Of a DNA stretch of 35,580 nucleotides, positions 15,685 to 24,320 are shown in pieces. The position numbers and the translations under genes are program-made. The DNA comes from Deltaproteobacteria bacterium. GTDB taxonomy: Bacteria > Desulfobacterota > Desulfobulbia > Desulfobulbales > Desulfocapsaceae. The notes under the pieces are model-generated. The model was not told the DNA's origin, did no database searches, and was given only the letters and a program-made list of their open reading frames with translations. The stretch covers positions 1 through 35,580 of the forward strand of contig JAPLJF010000025.1 in assembly GCA_026388715.1 (NCBI GenBank). Reading direction: 5' to 3'. The stretch's first letter is position 1. Every line of letters starts with the position of its first letter.

Positions 15685-16038
15685 CTACAATTCAGTATAT
15701 TTTTTAGCAGAACCCCGTACCTTGTCCGCCGGATATTTGACCCGGTTTACCTCGAGTTTCTTTGCAGCTGCTTCCAACATATCTACCCCAAGCTTGTCAG
15801 CCAACCTGGTCAGGTAAATCAGGACATCGCCGATCTCCTCCCGCACTTGCTGCAGTTTTTCCGGTGGCAGTGCAGAACTCTGCTCCTCCGTCAACCACTG
15901 GAAATGCTCCATGATCTCCGAGACCTCAACTGACAGGGCCATGACGAGATTCTTGGGGGAATGGAACTGGTCCCAGTCACGCTCGGAGGCAAAGGTTCTT
16001 AGTTTTGCTGTAAGATCTGTAAATGACTGTTTTTCCAT
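15685..16038 (-). CDS. MazG-like nucleotide pyrophosphohydrolase
   Basis: This 117-aa all-helical protein fits the RS21-C6/dCTPase branch of the MazG superfamily, which cleaves (d)NTPs to monophosphate and pyrophosphate. The metal-binding pattern is visible: E-V-S-E-I-M-E-H-F-Q-W in the first helix pair, then EEIGDVLIYLTRLADKLGVD, followed by a lysine-rich tail (NRVKYPADKVRG). Its ATG shares one base with the stop of the TPR gene (TGATG), and its own stop lies 5 nt before the helicase gene, so all three are probably one operon. In this setting it could lower nucleotide pools during phage attack, an idea drawn from context only. Confidence 0.9.
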   Translation of the reverse strand: MEKQSFTDLTAKLRTFASERDWDQFHSPKNLVMALSVEVSEIMEHFQWLTEEQSSALPPEKLQQVREEIGDVLIYLTRLADKLGVDMLEAAAKKLEVNRVKYPADKVRGSAKKYTEL

Positions 16039-17980
16039 CAGTGCACCGCTTCCTTATGCGCCTCTAGCGCCATTTCGTAAGCCTCGGCAAAATCGAGGCC
16101 GCTATTGATTGACGGGTCATACAGTTTAAAGCCGACGTACATGAGACAGAGAAGGGACAGGCCGGTGAAGGTCTCGCCTGGATAAGCTTTGAGAGAGTAA
16201 GTTTTTTCAGAGGTGTGGTCGATGCCGTTCATACCAAGGATGCCGATCTCGGAAGCGACAGCGAAAATCTCGTCACGGCTCTTGCCGTCGAACCGGCGAA
16301 GGGCATCGAGGCAGTAGATGTACGCTTCCGGTTTATCGGTAGTCAGAGGAACAATATTTGCTGAGGGTAGCTCTGTATGGCTCATGTCCGGGACGTCATC
16401 CGTTTTCCAAATATACCAGGAACGCAGCTTGAGAAGACGGGCAAATTCGTCCACCAGGGCGTACTCATCGCCAGGTTGGAAGACTTCCATCTGTTTTTTC
16501 CAGACGTTGAAGAGATTTTCCCCGTTCGAAAATACTTCGGAAGAACGGTAGGCAGAGGAATAGTCGGTGCGGCCTTGATACAAATGGTCGATAAAGAGGG
16601 CGTACGTACAGTTAAGCGTGTTGCTGGCACGAAATATGGAGGGGGGGTAAGCTTTTTTATTTCTGGGCTGGTAAAGGTTTTCAGTGCCTCCTGGTACATC
16701 TGGTGGAGCGAGACGAATTGGCTTCGCTGCAATTCCGGGTACTTTGCAAAAAGGTTGTGTTCGACAACCATGTCGAGCGGACAATTGAAAATCTGGCTAC
16801 ATAGCCCATGGATAAGTTGGAGGATGACTTCGGTAATATTTTTTTCCGCATACCCCTGTTGCTGCAATTTCGAAACATGGCTTGCAACTGAATGGACGGC
16901 CGCCGTCCGGGTTTCAGCAGTGGTGACAAAGAAAAGATTTCTTCCACCTGCGCGGGCCTGCTGTTCGAGGACGATATGCTCCAGCTCGTGGGCCACCAGG
17001 TGGGGGGTGACCGCTTCAGATTTCATCCGATAGCGGATCCTGTGTTCGTCCCGCCCATGCTTCCACGCCATCTGGGCGACGGCTGAAACGTATTCCAATG
17101 AATTGTCCTCTTCGATGCTGATACGTTGGCCGGCAGCACGTTCCAGTTCCGACTTTTTCTCTTGAATCAGCCCCATGAGCCGTGTGCCATCCTGTCGGGC
17201 TAATTCTTCAGAGAGTTCGAGGTAGAGCGCACGGGCATTCCGGTAAACCGGCTCACTTCTCATATCAGACGATTTCGGCCGATCGAACAAGCGGTCCAGA
17301 ATGGCTATGGCGGCGGCTGGTTCACGGTTTATCTGATGGAGATACGCCAGCCCGTAATAGGTATTCGGATATGATGAATCTGCCGCCAGCGCCCTTTCGA
17401 ACAGCTCCTTTGCCTTAACACTATTCCCCTGCTCCATCTGCAGCGCGGCATAATTGTTGAGGAGGATGTTATCATTTGGGGAAGTTGTCAGTCCCGCCTC
17501 ATAATAGAATTCGGCGACGGGCTGGTTCCGCTCATGTTTGGCGTAGATGTTACCAAGCAGAACGAACGACCAGGCATTGGCCGGGTCGAGTTTCAGGCAT
17601 TCCTCAAGATGTTCCTTGGCCTTGGCCACATTACCAAGTTCCAGATGGGCCATGGCAAGGTTGCGTCGGGCATCGACATGGTTTGGGATTATTTCGAGAA
17701 CCTTTGTGAACGTCTTGATCGCCTTCCGGTAATCTCCCTGCTGTGCCTCCCGGATCCCTTTCTGGAAGGTTTTCTGCACATTGTTGGCGCGGGCGGAGCG
17801 TTCCTCCTTCAATTCAATCACGGCAAGTCCGTCCCTGATCGACACATCAAGGGATGACGAAAGAAAACCGTACGACTCCTTGATGAGCCGGATGGCCTCC
17901 TGCTCGGGAAGAATGGAAAGGTCTATCGAGTTGGACGGATCAAGGATAATTTGTTTAAGTGGGACAATTAGTAAAGCCAC
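16038..17980 (-). CDS. TPR protein with HExxH metallopeptidase motif, frame interrupted
   Basis: Two overlapping frames together make one protein of about 647 aa. The first (GTG 17980, AAAGGA upstream) holds tetratricopeptide repeats from about 65 to 235 and a zinc-peptidase-like motif, HELEH, at 331-335. It continues to about residue 443 (SPEIKK) and then loses sense. The -1 frame takes over at that point (AYPPSIF...) and runs 204 residues to 16038, where its stop overlaps the MazG start. The break falls on A AAA AAG (16652-16658), next to a C7 run (16641-16647). A programmed shift, a real mutation or a base-calling error in a homopolymer would all look like this. Function unknown; a TPR-guided protease is plausible. 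Confidence 0.75.
16641..16658 (-). other. Slippery heptamer and C7 run at the frame break
   Basis: Read leftwards in the frame of the TPR protein the codons are ATA AAA AAG CTT, containing A AAA AAG in the phase needed for -1 slippage (as in E. coli dnaX). Slipping there leads directly into the open downstream frame. An AGGAGG sits about 27 nt upstream, farther than in dnaX, and I see no strong stem just downstream. The C7 run six bases later is an equally simple place for an indel. Confidence 0.5.
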
Positions 17981-18080
17981 CAGCGGGTTCCTTTAAATAT
18001 AGGAAATGTTATAGCAGGATGTACCTGCTCCGTTTCATAAAAATCGTTACCTTTCTTATGGCAGTCGGCGTAAATGCGAC

Positions 18081-18206
18081 TCACTTCCGGATGACCCCAA
18101 AGACGCTCAAGAAGCTCTTGGCCTCAACGTCTTCAGATGACTCGCCTTCCCATTCTCGGGAAAAGGCCAGGGCGCGGCTGCGGATTTCGTTCCAGGAAAG
18201 GGGCAT
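18081..18206 (-). pseudogene. N-terminal relic of a class I DNA methyltransferase (MmeI-like)
   Basis: A 41-codon frame opens with MPLSWNEIRSRALAFSREW and continues EAKSFLSVFGV before a stop. This is the typical start of large MmeI-like (COG1002) DNA methyltransferases of restriction systems, normally some 900 aa or more. Everything after the first 40 or so residues is missing. It begins 20 bp after the antitoxin stop and ends 100 bp before the TPR gene, as if the body of the gene was deleted. The match is from memory of the family N-terminus. The remaining 17981-18080 shows no gene. Confidence 0.65.
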
Positions 18207-18225
18207 GGAGTACCAACGGGGTTGA

Positions 18226-18591
18226 TTATTTCAACTGTTCAGGGTTCAGGCCCATAGCCAGCGCCAGCTTCTCCCGTGTGGCCTTGCGCAGTTTTACTTC
18301 ACCCGACTCCATCTGAGAAAGCGCGGCCTGTGTGATCCCGGCCCGCTCGGCAACCTCGACCTGAGTGAGGCCAAGGTATTCCCGCCAGGCGCGGACCAGC
18401 GGCAGACCATCCTGCACGTGCAGGCCGACGACCTCATGGGGGATGTAATCTCCTTCAGGAATTCGGGGAGTTTGTAGTTTTATTTGCGCCGCTTCAACCG
18501 GATGCTCACGGGCAAAATCAGCAAAAGGGATAACCACGAAGGCAGGCACCCCGCCTTGGTAGATCGGTTGAATTTTAGTAGGTTCGATCAT
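18226..18591 (-). CDS. Xre-family antitoxin with helix-turn-helix
   Basis: This 121-aa protein has a C-terminal HTH_3 domain (about 66-118; LGLTQVEVAERAGITQAALSQMESGEVKL), with an N-terminal part that probably contacts the toxin (IQPIYQGGVPAFVVIP). It should bind both the toxin and the promoter of the pair. The start ATG 18591 overlaps the toxin gene by 17 nt, with GAGGTG 9 nt upstream inside the toxin gene. Toxin-first order resembles higBA-like pairs. The methyltransferase relic follows directly, so the pair may once have been transcribed with a restriction system. Confidence 0.9.
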   Translation of the reverse strand: MIEPTKIQPIYQGGVPAFVVIPFADFAREHPVEAAQIKLQTPRIPEGDYIPHEVVGLHVQDGLPLVRAWREYLGLTQVEVAERAGITQAALSQMESGEVKLRKATREKLALAMGLNPEQLK

Positions 18592-18832
18592 CGCGTTTTT
18601 TCACCTCTTCTATATGAATAATGCGTACTTCCCCGTCTGCCTCAAACATTACCCGGTAGCGTCCAACCCGCAACCGATGGGAATGCTCATGATTTTTCAG
18701 TTTCCTGACATTCGCTACTTCCGGGAAACTACGCAGAGATTGCACTGAGGCATAGATAGCATCACGGGTTTCCCGACTATCAATTCTGGCAAGTTGTTTC
18801 ATCGCCTTCGACTTCCAGTGAATATCATACAT
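18575..18832 (-). CDS. RelE/ParE-family toxin
   Basis: This 85-aa protein shows the RelE/ParE fold pattern: an N-terminal strand and helix (IHWKSKAMKQLARI), a helix with FPEVANVRKLKN, then the strand pair HRLRVGRYRVMFE and VRIIHIEEVKKRDDRTY. Basic and tyrosine residues in the last segment fit the RNase members that cut mRNA on ribosomes. It pairs with the overlapping antitoxin gene. No Shine-Dalgarno site precedes ATG 18832, and the promoter places the first transcribed base at or very near the A of that ATG, so the message is probably leaderless. Confidence 0.9.
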   Translation of the reverse strand: MYDIHWKSKAMKQLARIDSRETRDAIYASVQSLRSFPEVANVRKLKNHEHSHRLRVGRYRVMFEADGEVRIIHIEEVKKRDDRTY

Positions 18833-18837
18833 GGCAA

Positions 18838-18866
18838 AATATAAGTTTATTATAAGTTTATGTCAA
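18838..18866 (-). promoter_or_regulatory. Sigma70 promoter and tandem-repeat operator of the toxin-antitoxin pair
   Basis: Read leftwards, TTGACA (18861-18866) and TATATT (18838-18843) are separated by 17 nt, a near-consensus promoter. The spacer and -10 contain two copies of ATAAACTTAT (18841-18850 and 18852-18861) with an 11-bp period, a likely binding site for the antitoxin. The start codon is 6 nt past the -10 box. Confidence 0.75.
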
Positions 18867-18967
18867 GTCGCTTTATCTTTCCAGAACAGGGATCAATCAT
18901 AAAGAAATCATGGCTACAACACGCAAGGAAACAGGCCCACCAGCTACTCCCTCAACCAGAAAGCTCA

Positions 18968-19849
18968 TCACCGTTTTCCCAGAAGTTCTGAAACCTCTCC
19001 CAGGAAACCGTGGGCCATCTTGTCGCCGGACAGCTCCGGGATCTCTGTCACCCTCCGGCCAGCCGCCGCCTGCAGCAGCCTCTGTCGCCAACGTTGCTGC
19101 GACTCAAACTTTGCCTGCCAGAAAGGATGGGTGCAGCACAGCTCAAGGGGCAGCATTTTATTGAGAATAAAACCATTCACCTTGATGCCAAAGGCGGTCA
19201 GCGAGGCCGCTATGTTGAGCGCCTGTTCCACCGGCAAACGCTCCGGGTTGGCGACCACCCAGGCCGTGGTTTCTGCTTGCAGCATGGCTATGATCTGCGC
19301 GGTCAACTGCTGCCACTTGTCAATCAAGGCCAGCGGGTCACCGTGGGCGAAGACACCTTTTACCTTCAGATAAATCTTCTGGGCCTGGGTCAGATGGGTG
19401 TAAAAAAGCTGCTGAATACAGAGGAGGTTAAGCGTCGTTACCGTCGGCGCCGTATCCCAGACAATCGTCTGGTAGACAGTGCTTTGCGCTTTTGTCAGGA
19501 GATAATCGAGCATAAACTCTTCCTCAACCCCCGGCGCCCCTTCAATATAGTCGATAACCTCTCGTCCAACCGGCAAAAAAGAGGACAAGACCGTATAAAT
19601 TTCATCGGCAAATTTCGCCCGCCATAAATCAAGAACCAGTTTCCGGGTCAACTCAACGGCATCAAGGTTGCTCGCCACCTCAGTCACCCGTTGGTCTAAG
19701 GGCTGAGAAAAGATCTCCGACAGAGAACCGGAAGGGTCCGTGGAGATCAGTAGCGTCTTACCGGATTGGGCATATTTTAAGGCAGTGGCAACCGACATCG
19801 TCGTCTTCCCGACCCCGCCTTTTCCGGTAAACATCTCGATTCTGGTCAT
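18968..19849 (-). CDS. ArsA/GET3-family anion-transport-type ATPase
   Basis: This 293-aa single-domain ATPase has the deviant Walker A motif GKGGVGKT (9-16), a switch-I-like ISTDPSGSL, and a switch-II-like VWDTAPTVTTLNLL where ArsA/GET3 proteins have DTAPTGHTLRLL. Two cysteines occur together near the C-terminal third (LELCCTHPF). ArsA drives arsenite efflux with ArsB and GET3 handles tail-anchored proteins, but many bacterial single-domain members have no known role, and no ars gene is in the window. It lies 18 bp after a small secreted-protein gene, so the two are probably one operon. The ribosome site is weak (AGG spaced from ATG 19849). Confidence 0.88.
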   Translation of the reverse strand: MTRIEMFTGKGGVGKTTMSVATALKYAQSGKTLLISTDPSGSLSEIFSQPLDQRVTEVASNLDAVELTRKLVLDLWRAKFADEIYTVLSSFLPVGREVIDYIEGAPGVEEEFMLDYLLTKAQSTVYQTIVWDTAPTVTTLNLLCIQQLFYTHLTQAQKIYLKVKGVFAHGDPLALIDKWQQLTAQIIAMLQAETTAWVVANPERLPVEQALNIAASLTAFGIKVNGFILNKMLPLELCCTHPFWQAKFESQQRWRQRLLQAAAGRRVTEIPELSGDKMAHGFLGEVSELLGKR

Positions 19850-19867
19850 GCCTGCTTACCTATCGGC

Positions 19868-20377
19868 TTATTCCTTAGAATGTTTACCGAGATTTTCAAC
19901 GACCCGCATGCCTACCGCCTGCAATATCGCCTTGTCTTTCGACAAACTCCCCAGCGAAACGGTGAGGTAATATCCATCCTTGAGGATGTGAAGCCCGCCA
20001 GGGGCGATAAAGTTGTCATCCCCCACTCCATCAATCCTGGCAGCATCTTTAAAAGCGCCTTTTATCGCCAGGTAGATGGATTGCGGTGTTGTTCCGCCCT
20101 CGCGCGACTTCTTGTCCATAAAAGCAACCTGTGTTACACCGATCTGCAACAAAGCCCCATCCTTTTCATACACACACAATTTCAACCCGACGGCAGGCTG
20201 TTCCTTCACCGTACACGCCTCAAAACTGACTCCAGTCAGCACCTTGGCCTCTTCTTGAGACAGGAGCATAGCTGGTTCCAGAACCTTTCCGGCAGCACTA
20301 CTTACTCCGGCCATCGCCATGTCACCGCCAACAAAAAACAGACTTCCAATAAGCAGGACTATCCATATTTTTCTCAT
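19868..20377 (-). CDS. Secreted protein of unknown function
   Basis: This 169-aa protein starts with a signal peptide (MRKIWIVLLIGSLFFV, cut near residue 23-27), then a soluble domain of about 140 residues. Two cysteines about 15 residues apart (FEACTVKEQ, KLCVYEKDG) could form a disulfide. No family is recognised with confidence; the pattern is loosely like small lipoprotein domains such as DUF3558, but no lipobox is present. ATG 20377 is preferred to ATG 20389 because AAAAAGG directly abuts the latter. It lies 46 bp after purL and just before the ArsA-family gene, suggesting export to the periplasm next to an ATPase of unknown target. Confidence 0.78.
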   Translation of the reverse strand: MRKIWIVLLIGSLFFVGGDMAMAGVSSAAGKVLEPAMLLSQEEAKVLTGVSFEACTVKEQPAVGLKLCVYEKDGALLQIGVTQVAFMDKKSREGGTTPQSIYLAIKGAFKDAARIDGVGDDNFIAPGGLHILKDGYYLTVSLGSLSKDKAILQAVGMRVVENLGKHSKE

Positions 20378-20423
20378 AGCAAGAAGCATCCTTTTTCAAA
20401 ATACAAACCCTCTCCGAACATCC

Positions 20424-23400
20424 TCACTCCCCAACACACCATGTGTAGGCGTTCTGGAACATCCGCAGCCAAGGCGAGGCCTGAATATCCTTCATGGACT
20501 CCGGCAGATACTGGAGCTGCCAGGGCAGAAAGGCCCGCTCGGGATGGGGCATCACCGCCAGATGGCGGCCATCCGGCGAACAGAGGGCGGCCAGGCCGTC
20601 CAGCGAACCGTTGGGGTTAAAGGGGTAGGCCTCGGTAGCCTGACCGCTGTCATCGACATAGACCAGGGGAGTCATACCGCCTGCCTCCACCTGCTGCCGG
20701 ATGGCGGAATCAGGAAAATGGAGACGGCCCTCGCCATGATCGAGATGAATGCCGAAGACCAGGTCCTCCATGCCCTTGAACATGATCGCCTTTGATGGCT
20801 GAACCTTGACCGTCACCCACCGTGATTCAAAGCGGCCCGAGGTATTATGGGCAAATCGGGGCTGGCCGGCAGGCGTAATCCCCTGCCAGGGCACCCAGCC
20901 CAGTAGTCCGAAGAGCTGACAACCGTTGCAGATCCCCAGGGTAAAGGTGTCAGGGCGGTTATAGAATTCATTGAACATGGTCTTGAGCTGTTCATTAAAG
21001 AGGATGGTGGCCGCCCAACCCTTGGCCGACTCAGGGACATCGCCATAGGAAAAACCGCCCACCGCTGCCAAGCCCCTAAAACCGTCGAGGGTGATCCGGC
21101 CGGCCAGCAGGTCATTCATGCAGATATCCCAGGGCTCAAATCCGGCGGCGTAAAAGGCGGAGGTCATCTCCCTATCAGAATTGGAGCCCTCATCACGGAG
21201 GATGGCCACCCTCGACTTCTCCTTCTTCTCCAGGATATGGGCCGGGGTGGGTTCCGGCGTAAAGCTCAAATGATAGGTTGGCCCCTGACGATCGGCAATA
21301 TTCGCTTTTTCCTCTTCGGCACAGGCAGGATTTATTTGCAGCCGTTCGAGCTGATAACTGGTCTCCTCCCACCATTGGCGCAGGGTCTGCATCTTTTCAT
21401 CGAGCGCCACTTCGCCATTGCAGCGAACCCGAATCTGTTTGGCCTTGGTACTCCTGCCGATAACACCATGGGGGATATCGCTTGCCGTAAGCAGGGCCGC
21501 CAGCACATCCAGATCATCCTGCCGGCACTCAACAACCATCCCCAACTCCTCCGAGAACAGGGCGGCCAAGGCCGAATCGCTACTCGCCAGATCAATCTCC
21601 AGGCCACAGTTGCCACTGAAGGCCATCTCCAGGAGCGTGGTGATCAGGCCGCCGTCACTGCGATCATGGCCGGCCCGGATCAGGCCGCGACGGATCAGCT
21701 CCTGCACGGCGCCAAAGGCCCGTTTGAACTGGTGGGGATCGTCCATGTCCGGGCTCTCGTTGCCAATCTGCCCCTGCACCTGGGCCAGGGCCGTGCCGCC
21801 CAGTCTGTTTTTGCCACCCGCCAGATCAATGAGCACCAGCACACTACCCGGCTCCTTGATATCCGGGGTGATCACCGCCCTGATATCAGGCACCGCCGCA
21901 TAGACAGAAATGACCAGCTGACGCGGGGATTTCACCGTCTCGCCAGCCACCATGGTGGCCATGGACAGACTATCCTTGCCGCCGTCCACCGCGACACCAA
22001 TGGCGACCATGGCATCGCGCATGGCCCGGGCTGCGTCATAAATTGCCGCGCCTTCTCCAGGGAGCTTGGGGGCCCACATCCAGTTGGCCGAACACTTGAC
22101 CTGCTCCAGGTCCTCGATTCCGGCCCACACCAGATTGGTCAGGGCCTCGCCCACAGCCATCCGCGCCCCTGCCGCCGGGTCAACCAGCATCTTGATCGGC
22201 TGCTCGCCGATGGCCGTGGCGATCCCGGTCAGGCCGAAATGGCTCTGGGCCACCACGGCCACATCGCTGACCGGAAGCTGGAGCGGGCCGCAACACTGCT
22301 GGCGGACAATGAGGCCGGAGACCGCGCGATCCACCTTGCTCGTAAGAAAACGTTTGGAACCCACCGACAGCAGACGCAGCACATCATGCAGGGCCGAGGT
22401 CACGCTCAGGTTTTGAGGCAGAACCAGGGGTTGCAGGCCGGGATCGCGCCGCGCATCCGTAAAGGTCTTCTGCGGGATATTGCCGAGCAGGACATCAAGC
22501 TCGATATCCACCGGCGTGGAATCATCGACCGCGTCATGGAGGACAAATCGCAGGTCGCCGGTAACCTCGCCCAGCACCTCGCAGCCCACCTTTTCCCGGG
22601 CACAGATGGCCTGAAACTGCCCGATATTCTCCTGGCGGATCAGGAAGCCATTACGTTCCTGGTATTCGGCCACATAGATCTCCAGCACCGACATGGTGGG
22701 ATCGCCCACCCTGATGTTGCGGACCTCCACCCGGCCGCCGGATTTTTCCACCAGCTCCTTGAGCACATTGGCAGGCCCGCCCGCCCCCTGATCGTGGATC
22801 ACATCAATCAAGGTCTGGTCGCCCATCTCGTTGCAGGCGCGGATGACCCGGTTCATCTTCTGCTCCATCTCGGCATCGCCGCGCTGTACCGCGTTGAAGT
22901 CCAGCTCAGAGGCATTCTCCCCCTGCAGCATGCTGGAGGCGGCGCCGCCGCCGAAGCCGACCCGATAGGCCGGCCCGCCCACCTGGACAATGAGCATGCC
23001 CTTCTGCTCTTTATTCTTTTGGGTATGCCGGTCGTCAATCTGGCCCACACCGGCGGTGAACATGATCGGCTTCAGATAGCCCCAACGCTCGCCATCTGCC
23101 AGACGCAGATCAAAGGAACGGGTAAAGCCCTGGATCAAAGGCTCGCCAAACTTGTTGCCGTAATCCGAAGCGCCATTGCTGGCATCAATCTCGATCTGCA
23201 GGGCGGAGGCCAGATTATCGGGACAGGGATAATGATTTTCCCAGCTCATGGCATAGCCGGGGATATGGAGATTACCCACGCAGTAGCCGGCAGTGCCGGC
23301 GATGACGAAACCACCCCTGCCCGTCCCCTGGACATCGCGGATCCTGCCGCCGGTCCCGGTCTCGGCACCGGGAAAGGGGGCGACACCGGTGGGGAAATTA

Positions 23401-24227
23401 TGGGTCTCGGCAGTCAACAGGGGATGATAATGGACATCCCTGACCGCAAAGGCGGAAGGCTCTCCCGGCCGGGATGGATGGAGGGTCTTGATATCATACC
23501 CCTCAACCACGCTGGAATTATCCTTAAAGGCAATCACTGAGCCCTTGGGATTGGCGGTCAGGGTGTCAATGACCAGCTCGAACAGGGTCTGCTCCTGCTC
23601 CTGGCCGTCAATTACCTGTTTACCCTTGAAAAAACCATGACGGGAATGCTCGGAGTTGGCATTATTGAGATCCAGGATCTCGACAATAGTCGGATTCCGG
23701 TCATGTTTAACAACAAAATAGTCGTAATAAAAATTGCGGTCCCACTCGTCCATGGAGATGCCGGGGATACCCAGCAGGGCATCCGGCCCGCCGCCCTTGA
23801 GATCCACAGTATAAACCGCCTCCGGCACGATCCCGGTTTCGAAGGTGTGCAGGGGTTCGGGATAGGCACACTCGGTCATCCGGTCATGGTGGCCGGCAAC
23901 AAACGCCTGTATATCCTGAGTTTCCGGCACCAGATAGCGGCGCGAACGCTCCACCCTGGTCACACAATCAATACCGGTAGCCCTGCAGATGGAGACCATA
24001 TTCGAGGACCAGGCCGTGGCGAAATTGAGCCGCGGTCCCACCTCGACTACCCGCTCACCCTGGAGCAGAGGCGTAACCGACACCGTTTCCGGAAGAAAAC
24101 CATCGGCCAGAACCAGCCGCAGACACTCCATCTCCGTAGCGGTCAACTGCCGGGTGGATTCCACATTAAAGCAATAGGCCCGGCCCTCATCAATCCTGCG
24201 GTATAACTGCGTCACTCTCGATCCCAT
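20424..24227 (-). CDS. purL: Phosphoribosylformylglycinamidine synthase, long single-chain type
   Basis: This 1267-aa cytoplasmic enzyme makes FGAM from FGAR, glutamine and ATP, step four of purine synthesis. It is the long form of gammaproteobacteria and eukaryotes, with the synthetase half and the glutaminase in one chain, rather than the PurL/PurQ/PurS form. Marks seen: an N-terminal substrate-binding domain, the ETHNFPTGVAPFPGA..GGRIRD signature, the second AIRS-like half (DGGKDSLSM, GHDRSDGGL), and a C-terminal class I amidotransferase with the nucleophile in GICNGCQL (about Cys1100) and the HPER motif. ATG 24227 has AAAGGGA upstream and gives the family N-terminus; a GTG 27 codons earlier is rejected. 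Length is close to E. coli PurL (1295). Confidence 0.97.
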   Translation of the reverse strand: MGSRVTQLYRRIDEGRAYCFNVESTRQLTATEMECLRLVLADGFLPETVSVTPLLQGERVVEVGPRLNFATAWSSNMVSICRATGIDCVTRVERSRRYLVPETQDIQAFVAGHHDRMTECAYPEPLHTFETGIVPEAVYTVDLKGGGPDALLGIPGISMDEWDRNFYYDYFVVKHDRNPTIVEILDLNNANSEHSRHGFFKGKQVIDGQEQEQTLFELVIDTLTANPKGSVIAFKDNSSVVEGYDIKTLHPSRPGEPSAFAVRDVHYHPLLTAETHNFPTGVAPFPGAETGTGGRIRDVQGTGRGGFVIAGTAGYCVGNLHIPGYAMSWENHYPCPDNLASALQIEIDASNGASDYGNKFGEPLIQGFTRSFDLRLADGERWGYLKPIMFTAGVGQIDDRHTQKNKEQKGMLIVQVGGPAYRVGFGGGAASSMLQGENASELDFNAVQRGDAEMEQKMNRVIRACNEMGDQTLIDVIHDQGAGGPANVLKELVEKSGGRVEVRNIRVGDPTMSVLEIYVAEYQERNGFLIRQENIGQFQAICAREKVGCEVLGEVTGDLRFVLHDAVDDSTPVDIELDVLLGNIPQKTFTDARRDPGLQPLVLPQNLSVTSALHDVLRLLSVGSKRFLTSKVDRAVSGLIVRQQCCGPLQLPVSDVAVVAQSHFGLTGIATAIGEQPIKMLVDPAAGARMAVGEALTNLVWAGIEDLEQVKCSANWMWAPKLPGEGAAIYDAARAMRDAMVAIGVAVDGGKDSLSMATMVAGETVKSPRQLVISVYAAVPDIRAVITPDIKEPGSVLVLIDLAGGKNRLGGTALAQVQGQIGNESPDMDDPHQFKRAFGAVQELIRRGLIRAGHDRSDGGLITTLLEMAFSGNCGLEIDLASSDSALAALFSEELGMVVECRQDDLDVLAALLTASDIPHGVIGRSTKAKQIRVRCNGEVALDEKMQTLRQWWEETSYQLERLQINPACAEEEKANIADRQGPTYHLSFTPEPTPAHILEKKEKSRVAILRDEGSNSDREMTSAFYAAGFEPWDICMNDLLAGRITLDGFRGLAAVGGFSYGDVPESAKGWAATILFNEQLKTMFNEFYNRPDTFTLGICNGCQLFGLLGWVPWQGITPAGQPRFAHNTSGRFESRWVTVKVQPSKAIMFKGMEDLVFGIHLDHGEGRLHFPDSAIRQQVEAGGMTPLVYVDDSGQATEAYPFNPNGSLDGLAALCSPDGRHLAVMPHPERAFLPWQLQYLPESMKDIQASPWLRMFQNAYTWCVGE

Positions 24228-24291
24228 TTTTTCCCTTTTCCTTGCTCGGTTATCCCTAAACCCGAGGCTCAATGATCCTTCAACAGAAACG

Positions 24292-24320
24292 GCAAGCCAT
24301 AGCGACACGCCATGGCTTGC
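24292..24320. other. Palindrome in the purL leader
   Basis: GCAAGCCAT (24292-24300) and ATGGCTTGC (24312-24320) form a perfect 9-bp inverted repeat with an 11-nt loop, about 65-95 nt upstream of purL. It could be a PurR-like operator or an RNA hairpin; I cannot tell. On the + strand a T7 run follows. The rest of the 24228-24697 divergent gap has a TGGCCA-based repeat near 24509 and a degenerate AACGGCTCCT at 24527, but no clear promoter. Confidence 0.4.

Noticed and set aside
16653..16784. Upstream part of the -1 frame as a separate start for the distal TPR fragment
   Set aside because: It overlaps the TPR frame, has no ribosome site, and its first residues are out-of-frame copies of the TPR protein. 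The distal part is better read as a continuation.
21237..23540. A 767-codon open frame on the + strand opposite purL
   Set aside because: It mirrors purL codons exactly, is rich in His, Gly, Arg and Gln as antisense frames of GC-rich genes are, and has no ribosome site or family pattern.
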